From Pseudomonadota bacterium (lineage in GTDB: Bacteria; Bdellovibrionota; Bacteriovoracia; Bacteriovoracales; Bacteriovoracaceae): DNA of 64,000 nucleotides. The translations under genes and the position numbers were made by a program. Location of the stretch: contig JAIYDL010000003.1 in NCBI GenBank assembly GCA_027487515.1, positions 1-64,000 of the forward strand, in the 5' to 3' direction. This document shows, piece after piece, positions 8,225 through 16,567 of this stretch. How positions within the stretch are numbered: the first letter of the stretch is position 1; every line of letters begins with the position of its first letter. The notes beneath the pieces are model-generated. The model saw only the letters and a program-made list of their open reading frames with translations, ran no database searches and was not told the DNA's origin.

Positions 8225-9734
8225 GCTCCTGCTGCATCTGATTCGCTGGCATCAGGTCTCCCTTGGCCGCCGAAACTTTTATGCCCTCGCGCCAAACTTC
8301 CTTAGCTTCGGCCACAAGACCTAACCCTTTAAGGGCCTTCCCTAAAGCAAGGTAGGCCACGGAGTACTTCGGGTCTGACTTCAAAACACTTTCGAGATGA
8401 GTTCGGGCGGTGTCCCAGTTTCCACGCTCGACAGCGATCGAACCCAAGCCGTAGTTTGCGAGCGTGTCCTCGGGGTCGATCTCCAGGACCTGACGGAACA
8501 TCGATTCTCGCTGGACCCAATCCTTCTCCAGCTGCTCTTTCCGGGAAGCCTCAGCTTCTTTTCGTTTCGCTTCGTCGCCAAAGCTTTGGAAAGATTTCAC
8601 CGTCGCCAGCGCCTTTTGCTCTTCGGCCTCAGGGATCTTCCCAAGTCTCATGAGATACAAAGACATGTTGGTATGAGCGAGAACGGACTTCGGATCAACC
8701 TCGCTCAATCTGCGCATGAGGTCGATGGCCTCTTGGAAGCGGCCTTGTCTGCCGAGCATGACTCCGAGGCTCTCGTAGGCATCGCCGAAAGCTGGGTCTA
8801 GGGAGATGGCCTTCCGGAAGAGCACTTCTGCGTCTGCATCGTGATCCTCCTTGAAGCGATCCGTTGCCTCGTAGTAGAGCTCTTTCGCCTTCTCTCCCCG
8901 CTCTCCCGAGAAGAGAGGATAATAGCGAACCGTCGCTTCGGCCTCTTGCCCGTTCAAAGTAAACCTGAGCTTCAGCCGCTCGACGCGAAAGTCTCGCAGC
9001 AAGAAGGCCGAAATAAAAAACCGGCCTTTCCACTCGTAGCATGCCATGGCGGTGCCGATTTTCTTATCAAAACTGCGGATCTCTCCCGAAGTGGCGGAAG
9101 TGCCACATTCGAGGAGCACGGGCCCGTAGGCAGCGCCTCGGCGAGTTGCGATCTTCGCCACGGTCTCCTGCCCCGGGTAACAGCCTTTATTCGGGATGAG
9201 TGAGAGATCGTAAAGACGGAGGTTATTTAAAAGTTCAAAGGCATAATCAGTTCCATCAAATGAGGGCCAGCCCGTTAAGCCGCGCCAAGTTTCGACGCAG
9301 TCCTCAGGGATCACGGGCAAGTGAGGTAAGGGCGCACGGCAGAGCCACGCCTCCTCAGCAAAGAGCGTACCCCGGGCCGCAGCCTCTGGGGGATCGACGA
9401 GCCCCAGGAGGAACGTCACGTTGACCGGAGTAGGATCGCTGATGGTCACGTCCTCAGAGATCAAGAATTTATTCAAACGAAGGTTCGTACGCTCAGCGAG
9501 GGAAGCTGGAACGAGGTAGGAAAAAGACCCGATGTCATGAAGGAGCCACCCGTAACACTCCAGGCGGCCTTGTGGATCGAGAAAGCTCGCAAGATGGAAG
9601 CTCTCGGCCGGGAGAGACCTCAGGTCAAGCGTAGACTGGGACTGCAAAAAAGCCACGACATCTGAACCAGTGAATTTGAATTCGACCAGGCCAACCGTGA
9701 ACTGCCCCGGCCCAAAGCGGAAGTCGTTAAGCAT
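8214..9734 (-). CDS. YgfZ-type folate-binding protein fused to TPR repeats
   Basis: Residues 1 to about 280 form a YgfZ/GcvT-like domain. It includes the diagnostic loop K183-G-C-Y-P-G-Q-E190, whose cysteine (C185) is essential in E. coli YgfZ, a tetrahydrofolate-binding helper of Fe-S enzyme repair. Residues about 285-500 are TPR units (AYESLGVMLGRQG, YGLGSIAVERGNW). The family is normally about 325 residues without TPR, so this 506-residue form is a fusion. It lies 2 bases behind an ErpA/IscA-type gene, consistent with Fe-S cluster trafficking. Its end overlaps the convergent HExxH gene by 11 bases. Confidence 0.85.
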   Translation of the reverse strand: MLNDFRFGPGQFTVGLVEFKFTGSDVVAFLQSQSTLDLRSLPAESFHLASFLDPQGRLECYGWLLHDIGSFSYLVPASLAERTNLRLNKFLISEDVTISDPTPVNVTFLLGLVDPPEAAARGTLFAEEAWLCRAPLPHLPVIPEDCVETWRGLTGWPSFDGTDYAFELLNNLRLYDLSLIPNKGCYPGQETVAKIATRRGAAYGPVLLECGTSATSGEIRSFDKKIGTAMACYEWKGRFFISAFLLRDFRVERLKLRFTLNGQEAEATVRYYPLFSGERGEKAKELYYEATDRFKEDHDADAEVLFRKAISLDPAFGDAYESLGVMLGRQGRFQEAIDLMRRLSEVDPKSVLAHTNMSLYLMRLGKIPEAEEQKALATVKSFQSFGDEAKRKEAEASRKEQLEKDWVQRESMFRQVLEIDPEDTLANYGLGSIAVERGNWDTARTHLESVLKSDPKYSVAYLALGKALKGLGLVAEAKEVWREGIKVSAAKGDLMPANQMQQELNF

Positions 9735-9736
9735 GG

Positions 9737-10069
9737 TTAGAGGGAAAATGATTCGCCACAGCCGCAGGTGTTTTTAGCATTTGGATTATCAAAGACGAAG
9801 CCCTTGCCGTTCAGGCCATCTTTGAAATCGAGGACGATCCCTTTCAAGTAGATAACGGACTTCGGATCTATGAGGACCTTAACGCCGTCGAAGTTTAAAA
9901 CGTTGTCTCGATCTTTTTGATCACTGAACTCGATCTTGTACGAGAGGCCTGAGCATCCACCACCGGTGACCGCAAGACGAAGACCTTTGTCGCCGGTGGG
10001 GTTTTCATCTTTCGAAATTGATCGGATCTGCTCGATGGCCTTATCTGTAATGGTAATGATTGTGTCCAT
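9737..10069 (-). CDS. erpA: A-type Fe-S carrier (ErpA/IscA family)
   Basis: A 110-residue A-type scaffold/carrier that delivers Fe-S clusters to apo-enzymes in the cytoplasm. All three ligand cysteines are present: C39 in GGGCSGL and C102/C104 in the C-terminal CGCG. The strong ribosome binding site GGAGAAAG precedes the ATG. The downstream YgfZ-TPR gene begins 2 bases after the stop. Sequence alone cannot separate ErpA from IscA/SufA; there are no isc or suf neighbours, which favours ErpA. Confidence 0.85.
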   Translation of the reverse strand: MDTIITITDKAIEQIRSISKDENPTGDKGLRLAVTGGGCSGLSYKIEFSDQKDRDNVLNFDGVKVLIDPKSVIYLKGIVLDFKDGLNGKGFVFDNPNAKNTCGCGESFSL

Positions 10070-10155
10070 AGTCTTTCTCCAACGATTGAGAACTGTTCAT
10101 ACAGTGACAGAAACTATTTTACAACAAGTCCAACGACTTGTGAGATAACAATTCA

Positions 10156-10183
10156 TTGTGATTCCTATGAGTTAGTTTATAAT
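10156..10183 (+). promoter_or_regulatory. Promoter of grxB-FHA operon
   Basis: TTGTGA (10156-10161), a 16-base spacer and TATAAT (10178-10183), followed by an AGGTG ribosome binding site and ATG at 10202. Confidence 0.65.
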
Positions 10184-10201
10184 ACGGGTTACAGGTGATA
10201 T

Positions 10202-10849
10202 ATGGAACTTACGCTCTACCATTACGTCCACTGTCCTTTCTGTGTCAGAGTCCGGATGGCGCTCGGCCACCTTAGACTTCCCTATAAATCTCAAGTCCTT
10301 CCCTATGATGACGAAACTACTCCGGTTAAGCTTTGCGGGTCCAAAATGCTTCCCATCCTCGACATCGATGGAAGGCCCATGAACGAGAGCCTCGACATCA
10401 TCATTGCGGTCGATCGACAGAACAAACTTCGGGCCCAAGACCTAAGAAAAAGTACGGAGTTTTCTGAGCTCGAAGCCCTTCTTACAAAGCTTGGTTCAAA
10501 CGTCCATTCCCTCGCGATGCCATATTGGATCTACACGGCCGAATTCGATGCTGATTCGCGAAACTACTTCCGGGAAAAGAAAGAAGTAAAGAGAGGACCT
10601 TTTAACCAACTGGTCCGTTCTCGCAACACGTTTGAAGTCGACCTGATGCAGGATCTCACTGCGGTTCAAAAATTTCTGATTCCCTTTTACCAAGGCGCCG
10701 AATTTTCGTTGTATGATATCATGCTGGCGGCTCACCTCTGGGGTCTTTACGTCGTCCCAGAATTCCAGTTCCCCCCGCAAGTTCACACCTACTTGCAGGC
10801 GGTAAAAGAGCACTGTCGATTCAACTATCATGAGGATTTTTGGAAGTAG
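10202..10849 (+). CDS. grxB: Glutaredoxin 2 family protein
   Basis: GrxB is a GST-fold glutaredoxin that reduces disulfides with glutathione. The protein has 215 residues, the same length as E. coli Grx2. It keeps the active site C-P-F-C near residues 12-15 in the conserved frame HCPFCVRVRMALG. The cis-Pro region MLPILDIDG and an NESLDI motif follow, then the helical C-terminal domain. The FHA-RDD gene starts immediately at the base after its stop codon. Confidence 0.85.
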   Translation: MELTLYHYVHCPFCVRVRMALGHLRLPYKSQVLPYDDETTPVKLCGSKMLPILDIDGRPMNESLDIIIAVDRQNKLRAQDLRKSTEFSELEALLTKLGSNVHSLAMPYWIYTAEFDADSRNYFREKKEVKRGPFNQLVRSRNTFEVDLMQDLTAVQKFLIPFYQGAEFSLYDIMLAAHLWGLYVVPEFQFPPQVHTYLQAVKEHCRFNYHEDFWK

Positions 10850-11614
10850 ATGAAAGTTACCCTAAATCTCCGGTATAAAAGTAAGGTCCAGGAACATGTC
10901 CTAAAAATGGGGGCCACCATGGTCCTTGGGCGGAGCTCAAAGTGTGACCTCCGGACCGAGGACGAGAAGACGAGTTCGAGGCACTGCCGACTTAATCTGA
11001 AACACAATGGCCTTGAGATCGCCGATCTCGATTCGAAGAATGGAACCTACCTCAATGGGATTCGGATCGAACAGTCAGAGCTCTTCCTCGGGGATGAACT
11101 GAAGATCGGCGACACCATCGTAACGCTAGAGGAAAAGGGGGCGGATCAGGAAGCCTTCGAAGTCCTCACGTTCCCAGGACCCCTGAAAGATCGATTGGCC
11201 TATGAATTAAAAGCCGATTTCACGGGTGCTCGAGGGCAGAATCAAAAATCCGGTGGCCGGCGTGGCAAGTCTGCGACGAAGGAAGAGGACGACACCAGGA
11301 AACTCGAGATCGAACTCCGGAAGAAAATTAAAAGTAAGATTAAACTTTCCAAGGAAGAAATCCGGAGCCGCTATCGGATGAAGGGGATTCTGGCAGCGCT
11401 GGTGGACGTGGGATCGTTTCTCATTGTTCTCAGTGCGCCGCTCTTTCTGATCAACTACTTCGCACCGACGGCCCCGGCGGAAGAGCGGTTGACGATCATC
11501 TTCGCGCTGGAAGGTCTCTTCCTGGCCACTTTCATTTTGGGAAATTTCAAACTCTCGAAGTTCACCCTCGGCGAAAAAGTAACAGGCATCAGTAAGATCT
11601 ACTCGGACCAGTGA
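10850..11614 (+). CDS. FHA-RDD membrane protein
   Basis: A 254-residue protein. Residues about 1-95 are an FHA phosphothreonine-binding domain with the canonical GRS, SSRHC and NGTYLNG loops. A basic, lysine-rich linker (about 120-175) leads to two transmembrane helices and the closing LGEKVTGI pattern typical of RDD domains. It probably anchors a phospho-dependent complex at the inner membrane; no Ser/Thr kinase is encoded in the window. It is directly downstream of grxB and ends 5 bases before the convergent adenosyltransferase gene. Confidence 0.8.
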   Translation: MKVTLNLRYKSKVQEHVLKMGATMVLGRSSKCDLRTEDEKTSSRHCRLNLKHNGLEIADLDSKNGTYLNGIRIEQSELFLGDELKIGDTIVTLEEKGADQEAFEVLTFPGPLKDRLAYELKADFTGARGQNQKSGGRRGKSATKEEDDTRKLEIELRKKIKSKIKLSKEEIRSRYRMKGILAALVDVGSFLIVLSAPLFLINYFAPTAPAEERLTIIFALEGLFLATFILGNFKLSKFTLGEKVTGISKIYSDQ

Positions 11615-11619
11615 GCCCC

Positions 11620-12198
11620 TTAGGCCCGAGGCCGCCAGGGAATCTCGTCGACTTTTTTAACCTTGTTCACATAGCGCGCGAGGACGAAGAGGTAGTCCGA
11701 GAGTCGGTTCAGAAATCGGATGCTATTGAGCGGTAGTTCCTCCCGCGAGAGATCGTGATAATGAATGAGCTTCCGTTCTACCGTCCTCGCGTTCGTCCGG
11801 CAGAGATGGACGGAACCCGCGAGCGAGCTCCCCCCGGGAAGGATAAAGTTTTTCAGGGGCTCGAGTTCTGCATCCAGGCGATCAATCTCGAGCTCCATGG
11901 CGCCCACGAAACCGTCGGTGATCTGAGGGAGCTGGTAGGTCGCGCGGTGCTCGACTTCGCACGCAAGGTTTGATCCGAGGTCGAAGATGGCAGACTGAAC
12001 CTGATGGATGAAGTGGATGACTCCCTGGAGCTCGGGCTCGGCGGCCAGAAGAGCTGAGCTGAAGCCGAGCCGTGAATTCAATTCGTCGAGCTCACCATAG
12101 AGGTCTATCCGGAGGTCCGATTTTAGCGTCCGGTTACCGCTCACGAGGCCAGTTTCTCCCTGGTCTCCGGTCCGAGTATAGATCTTAGATTTCTTCAC
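11620..12198 (-). CDS. PduO-type cob(I)alamin adenosyltransferase
   Basis: It makes adenosylcobalamin from cob(I)alamin and ATP. The 192-residue protein has the N-terminal ATP-binding motif TRTGDQGETGL. It also has the conserved ILPGG and a C-R-T-N-A-R-T-V-E-R segment of the PduO/MMAB family. The start is GTG, its first base shared with the last base of the icmF TAG stop. This tight coupling supplies the cofactor to the adjacent mutase. Confidence 0.92.
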   Translation of the reverse strand: MKKSKIYTRTGDQGETGLVSGNRTLKSDLRIDLYGELDELNSRLGFSSALLAAEPELQGVIHFIHQVQSAIFDLGSNLACEVEHRATYQLPQITDGFVGAMELEIDRLDAELEPLKNFILPGGSSLAGSVHLCRTNARTVERKLIHYHDLSREELPLNSIRFLNRLSDYLFVLARYVNKVKKVDEIPWRPRA

Positions 12199-15100
12199 TA
12201 CATGTTCCTTCTGTATCTTCCGCCGACTTCGTAGAGGACAGCGGTGATCTGTCCGAGGCTGCAGTAGCGCACCGTCGTCAGGAGCTCTTCAAAGATATTC
12301 CCCCCTGTCAGGGCCGTGTCCCGGAGGCGACGGAGACAGTCTGCGCTCTTGGCCGAGTGCCGTTGCTTGAAGGCATTGAGGCGGGCGATCTGGTCGTTCT
12401 TTTCGGTTTCAGAGGCGCGGGAAAGCTCGATGGGTTTCCAGTCTGCATGCTTCTCGGGCAAAAAGGTATTAACCCCGATGATCGGAAACTCTCCCGAGTC
12501 TTTGAGCGTCTCGTAGTACAGGGACTCCTCTTGAATCTTTCCTCGCTGGTACATGGATTCCATCGCCCCGAGAACGCCGCCCTTGTCGGAGATTCGCTCG
12601 AACTCAGCGAGCACGGCAGCCTCGACGATTTCTGCGAGTTCGTCGACGATGAAGGAACCCTGGAGTGGATTATCGGTTTTATTCAGACCGTACTCGCGAT
12701 TGATGATGAGCTGAATCGCCATCGCTCTTCGCACCGACTCTTCGGTCGGCGTCGTGATCGCTTCGTCGTAGGCGTTCGTGTGAAGGGAGTTACAGTTGTC
12801 AGAGAGAGCGAGGAAGGCCTGGAGGGTCGTCCGGATGTCGTTGAAGTCGATTTCCTGAGCGTGGAGCGAGCGACCGGAAGTCTGAATGTGGTACTTAAGC
12901 TTCTGCGACTTCTCTGAAGCGCCGTACTTTTCCTTCATGGCCACGGCCCACAGTTTCCTCGCGACGCGGCCCAGGACCGTGTACTCCGGGTCAAGACCAT
13001 TGGAGAAGAAGAACGAGAGGTTCTCACAGAAGTCGTCGATGTGCATGCCTCGGCTGAGGTAGTACTCAACGAAGGTGAAGCCGTTCGAGAGCGTGAGCGC
13101 GAGCTGAGTGATCGGGTTCGCCCCGGCCTCCGCGATGTGATACCCAGAGATCGAAACGGTGTAGTAGTTCTTGATCTTGTGCTTACAGAAAAACTCCTGA
13201 ACGTCCCCCATCATTTTGAGCGCAAACTCCAGCGAGAAAATGCAGGTGTTCTGGGCCTGATCTTCCTTGAGGATGTCGGCCTGGACGGTGCCGCGCACCT
13301 GGCGCATGACCTCGACGGTCTTCTCGCGGACCTCCCGCTCGGTCTCCGGCAGGGTCCGATTAATCGCGGTGTTCATGAACATGGCGAGGATGATCGGTGC
13401 GGGGCCATTGATGGTCATGGAGACTGAGGTTGAGGGAGATGTTAAGTCGAACCCGTGGTAGAGGTCCATCATGTCATCGAGGGTACAGATGGAGACGCCG
13501 GACTCACCCACTTTCCCGTAGATGTCAGGACGGGTATCTGGGTCTTCTCCGTAGAGGGTCACTGAGTCGAAGGCGGTCGAAAGGCGCTTGGCGGTGTCAT
13601 TTTTTGAGAGGTAGTGAAACCGAGCATTGGTGCGCTTAGGCCCCCCCTCCCCGGCGAACTGGCGCTTCGGATCCTCGTCCGCCCGTTTGAACGGGAAGAC
13701 ACCCGCGGCATAGGGATAGAACCCCGGAAGGTTCTGGGCCCGGATGAACTGCAGCTTATCCGAGGCATAGTGAAACCGGGGGAAGCCGACCTTGGAAACC
13801 AGTTGCTGAGAGAGAGAAGTGTACTTCGTCGTTGTTTTGATGTCTTTCCCGCGGACCACATAGGTGTACTCACCGCGAGTGTACTGGTCAATGACTTGGT
13901 CGTACTGCTGGACCTCCGCGAGCTCAATGGCGAGTTCACTTTTTAGACGTGCCGCCATGGCCAGGAGGTCCCGAGAATCAGGGACGAGGGCCGAAGCCCC
14001 TTCGAGCACTTCAAACCGGCGGAGCTTTTCGACCGCCTCGCGCGCGTTCCGGTTATACTTTTTAACGGTGTCGGAGATGTCCCGGAGATAGTTAATCTGA
14101 GACGCGGGGATCACAGAGGGCTTTTTCTCCGGTGCTCGATCCGAGGGGATCTTCCCGAGGTCGGCGTTGTCGGCGAAGGCGACGGCCGTGATCAGGTCTT
14201 TAAAGAGCGCGTTCACTCCGACGTCATTGAACTTCGATGCCATCGTTCCGTAGATCGGAAGCTCGCCATCGGCCGGTGAACCAGGGTGGTTTGCGAAGAG
14301 GTTCCGGTTCCTCCGGTACTGTTTTCGGACGTCCCGGAGGGCGTCCTCGGAGCGGGGCTTCTCGAACTTATTGACGGCGATGAAATCTGCGACTTCGAGC
14401 ATCTCGATCTTCTCGAGTTGGGTCGAGGCGCCGTACTCGGGAGTCATCACGTAGAGTGTCTTGTTGGCGACCTTCGTGATCTCATCCGAGGCCTGACCGA
14501 TCCCAGAGGTCTCCACAAGAACGAGATCAAAATCCTGGGCCTTGAGAAACTCGACGACCTTTTTAATCTCCGGCGAGAGTTCGTTCGCCGAATCCCGGGT
14601 CGCGAGGGACCTGACGTAGAAGTTTGGATAGATCGCAGAGCCGAGACGAATCCGATCGCCGAGGAGAGCTCCTTGATTCTTCTTCTTGGTCGGGTCGACG
14701 GAGACGAGGGCCACGCGCTTCTGTGGGTAGTAGCGATGGAACCGAAGAAGAAGCTCGTCGATGAGGGATGATTTTCCAGCGCCGCCGGTCCCTGTGATCC
14801 CGAGCACCGGGACGGCCTTCGCAGAAACGGGGAAGGGAAATTCCCGGCGATTTTCGATGAAGGTGATGACCTTCGCCATTTCGTAGGAAGTCAGGGGCTT
14901 CTTCTCTGAGAGCTTGGAGAAGTTGACTCCGTCGATCGTGGAGTAGTCACAGCGATTGATCATGTCATCGATGATCCCATTGAGCCCGAGGGACATTCCG
15001 TCATTGGGATGGTAGATCCGAGTGATCCCACGTTGGTGCAGCACCTCGATTTCCGGAGGCGTGATGACGCCCCCGCCGCCCCCGAAGATCCGGACCGAAT

Positions 15101-15356
15101 GTCCGCCGCTCTGGTTGAGGAGTTCGCGGACGTAGGTGAAATACTCCATGTGGCCGCCCTGGTAAGAGCTCAGGGCGATCGCGTGGGCATCTTCGGCCAG
15201 TGCCGCCTCCACCACTTCGAGAGCGGAGCGGTTATGGCCCAGGTGAATAACCTCAACGCCCTTAGATTGAAGTAGACGGCGCATGATATTGATCGAGGCA
15301 TCGTGCCCGTCAAATAGGCTAGCGGCAGTTACAAATCTCAGTTTTCTCATGGTCAT
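12198..15356 (-). CDS. icmF: Fused acyl-CoA mutase with G-protein chaperone (IcmF)
   Basis: IcmF interconverts isobutyryl-CoA and butyryl-CoA with adenosylcobalamin and carries its own GTPase chaperone. The 1052 residues show the B12-binding domain first (D16-G-H18-D). A MeaB-like GTPase follows (Walker A GTGGAGKS, 189-196), then the mutase TIM barrel (AGEGGPKRTN, SISGYHIAEAG). The order and length match IcmF. Isovaleryl/pivalyl-CoA-specific variants share this architecture, so the substrate is not fixed. An in-frame ATG two codons downstream is an alternative start. Confidence 0.92.
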   Translation of the reverse strand: MTMRKLRFVTAASLFDGHDASINIMRRLLQSKGVEVIHLGHNRSALEVVEAALAEDAHAIALSSYQGGHMEYFTYVRELLNQSGGHSVRIFGGGGGVITPPEIEVLHQRGITRIYHPNDGMSLGLNGIIDDMINRCDYSTIDGVNFSKLSEKKPLTSYEMAKVITFIENRREFPFPVSAKAVPVLGITGTGGAGKSSLIDELLLRFHRYYPQKRVALVSVDPTKKKNQGALLGDRIRLGSAIYPNFYVRSLATRDSANELSPEIKKVVEFLKAQDFDLVLVETSGIGQASDEITKVANKTLYVMTPEYGASTQLEKIEMLEVADFIAVNKFEKPRSEDALRDVRKQYRRNRNLFANHPGSPADGELPIYGTMASKFNDVGVNALFKDLITAVAFADNADLGKIPSDRAPEKKPSVIPASQINYLRDISDTVKKYNRNAREAVEKLRRFEVLEGASALVPDSRDLLAMAARLKSELAIELAEVQQYDQVIDQYTRGEYTYVVRGKDIKTTTKYTSLSQQLVSKVGFPRFHYASDKLQFIRAQNLPGFYPYAAGVFPFKRADEDPKRQFAGEGGPKRTNARFHYLSKNDTAKRLSTAFDSVTLYGEDPDTRPDIYGKVGESGVSICTLDDMMDLYHGFDLTSPSTSVSMTINGPAPIILAMFMNTAINRTLPETEREVREKTVEVMRQVRGTVQADILKEDQAQNTCIFSLEFALKMMGDVQEFFCKHKIKNYYTVSISGYHIAEAGANPITQLALTLSNGFTFVEYYLSRGMHIDDFCENLSFFFSNGLDPEYTVLGRVARKLWAVAMKEKYGASEKSQKLKYHIQTSGRSLHAQEIDFNDIRTTLQAFLALSDNCNSLHTNAYDEAITTPTEESVRRAMAIQLIINREYGLNKTDNPLQGSFIVDELAEIVEAAVLAEFERISDKGGVLGAMESMYQRGKIQEESLYYETLKDSGEFPIIGVNTFLPEKHADWKPIELSRASETEKNDQIARLNAFKQRHSAKSADCLRRLRDTALTGGNIFEELLTTVRYCSLGQITAVLYEVGGRYRRNM

Positions 15357-15409
15357 TGACGTAGTCCCTGGATAAACATAATATATTTATTTTTATGGTT
15401 TATCGACCC

Positions 15410-15415
15410 AGTATA
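15410..15415 (-). promoter_or_regulatory. Candidate -10 box of icmF
   Basis: Read on the minus strand, TATACT lies about 54 bases upstream of the icmF start in an AT-rich divergent region. No convincing -35 is visible, so this is tentative. Confidence 0.35.
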
Positions 15416-15464
15416 GCTAGCCGAATTCTATAAGGAAATGCTTTATAGCTTATGGCCCGAAGTG

Positions 15465-15470
15465 TATAAT
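15465..15470 (+). promoter_or_regulatory. -10 box of ferredoxin gene
   Basis: A perfect TATAAT, 29 bases upstream of the ferredoxin ATG, with an AAGGAA ribosome binding site between them. The -35 region (TTTATA around 15442) is weak. Confidence 0.5.
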
Positions 15471-15499
15471 GGGGTCACGAAAATATAAGGAATACTCTT

Positions 15500-15886
15500 A
15501 TGAGTTCTGAAATAAAAGTAGAAAATCCGTTCCATACAGCGAGGTTTAAACCTTCGAGAAAAGGGAAGAAACCCCCGAAACTTCTCGCAGTGGTTCACCA
15601 GTCTGGCTGCACAGGTTGTGAGGTCTGTATTGCGGGCTGTCCAGTCGATTCGATCGAGCTTGTCCCGGGCCCTGACCCTAAGAATCCGAGCTATCAACAA
15701 ATGGTCGAGATCGACCTCGCCCGCTGCATCGGATGCCAGAACTGTTCGCAGGATTGCCCGTGGGAGACCATCACCATGTACCAACATGACGACGCGTTCG
15801 TGGCCTGGGGGAATGAGACTCTGGCGTCTGGTCTTTACGTTGGAATGGATGAAGTTGAAAAGCTCAAGAAAGACGCTGCCGGGTAA
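15500..15886 (+). CDS. Two-cluster 4Fe-4S ferredoxin
   Basis: A 128-residue cytoplasmic electron carrier. Cluster one is ligated by C37, C40, C43 and C47 (CTGCEVCIAGCP) and cluster two by C76, C79, C82 and C86 (CIGCQNCSQDCP). A basic N-terminal extension of about 30 residues precedes the fold and an acidic/lysine tail follows. The redox partner is unknown. It is a single-gene unit with its own -10 box and terminator, divergent from icmF. Confidence 0.9.
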   Translation: MSSEIKVENPFHTARFKPSRKGKKPPKLLAVVHQSGCTGCEVCIAGCPVDSIELVPGPDPKNPSYQQMVEIDLARCIGCQNCSQDCPWETITMYQHDDAFVAWGNETLASGLYVGMDEVEKLKKDAAG

Positions 15887-15890
15887 CTAG

Positions 15891-15914
15891 AAAGGCTCCG
15901 TCCGGAGCCTTTCC
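15891..15914. terminator. Intrinsic terminator after ferredoxin gene
   Basis: AGGCTCC (15893-15899), loop GTCC and GGAGCCT form a 7-base stem between convergent genes. It is nearly identical to the stem at 719-734. The T-run is short (TTTCCT), so strength is moderate. Confidence 0.7.
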
Positions 15915-15930
15915 TCAATGACAAAAAAGC

Positions 15931-16500
15931 TTAGAGAACGAATGGCAGAGACGCGCTGAACATGAAGGCGGAATAGTCGAGGTCATCTAGGTCGTAGCTT
16001 CCGAGCTTCCCATCTGTGAGCTTACCCTTCCGGTACTCGAGGTTCAGATCGACGAACGGCAATCCGGTGAAGCCGATCCCGAGTTTCGTGCCCGTACCTT
16101 TGTCGAACTCCATGTCATAAGTTTGGGTCCCCTGACCGATGCCGAGGTCGCCGCGGTACTTCGTACCGGCCGTTGCTTGAAAGATATAGCCCGCGTAGAC
16201 ACGGAGAAGGATGGGGAATTCGAATCCAACGAACCCTGCAAACTCACTCATCGCAAAGTCAGACTTATAGTCATCGTTGTCGATTCCATAGGTACTTCGA
16301 AGGTAGTCAACGCCGAGCTGGAACCCGAGGTTTTGGTACCCTAAGCGACCACCGACAGAGCCGCCACCGCCGTTGCCGCTGTTATCACCGTCGAGTTTCA
16401 AAAGGGAGTAACCGACGACCGGCTCGATCAGAACACCCGCGTTCACTGGGGGGATGATGAGAAAAGCAAGGATGAGTAAAATCAACTGAGCAAACTTCAT
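15931..16500 (-). CDS. Small outer-membrane beta-barrel protein
   Basis: A 189-residue protein with a Sec signal peptide (cleavage about residue 21, after VNA). Alternating hydrophobic/aromatic strands follow (VGYSLLKL, LGFQLGVDYL, VDLNLEYRKG), typical of an 8-strand OmpW/OmpA-like barrel. A glycine-rich loop lies near residue 45. It most likely sits in the outer membrane; the solute or role is unknown. Confidence 0.7.
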   Translation of the reverse strand: MKFAQLILLILAFLIIPPVNAGVLIEPVVGYSLLKLDGDNSGNGGGGSVGGRLGYQNLGFQLGVDYLRSTYGIDNDDYKSDFAMSEFAGFVGFEFPILLRVYAGYIFQATAGTKYRGDLGIGQGTQTYDMEFDKGTGTKLGIGFTGLPFVDLNLEYRKGKLTDGKLGSYDLDDLDYSAFMFSASLPFVL

Positions 16501-16567
16501 GTAACGCTCCTATAGAGTGAGAAGAATTGAAACTCCTCTCATTCTATAGGGTTCGGAAATTTTCGCA

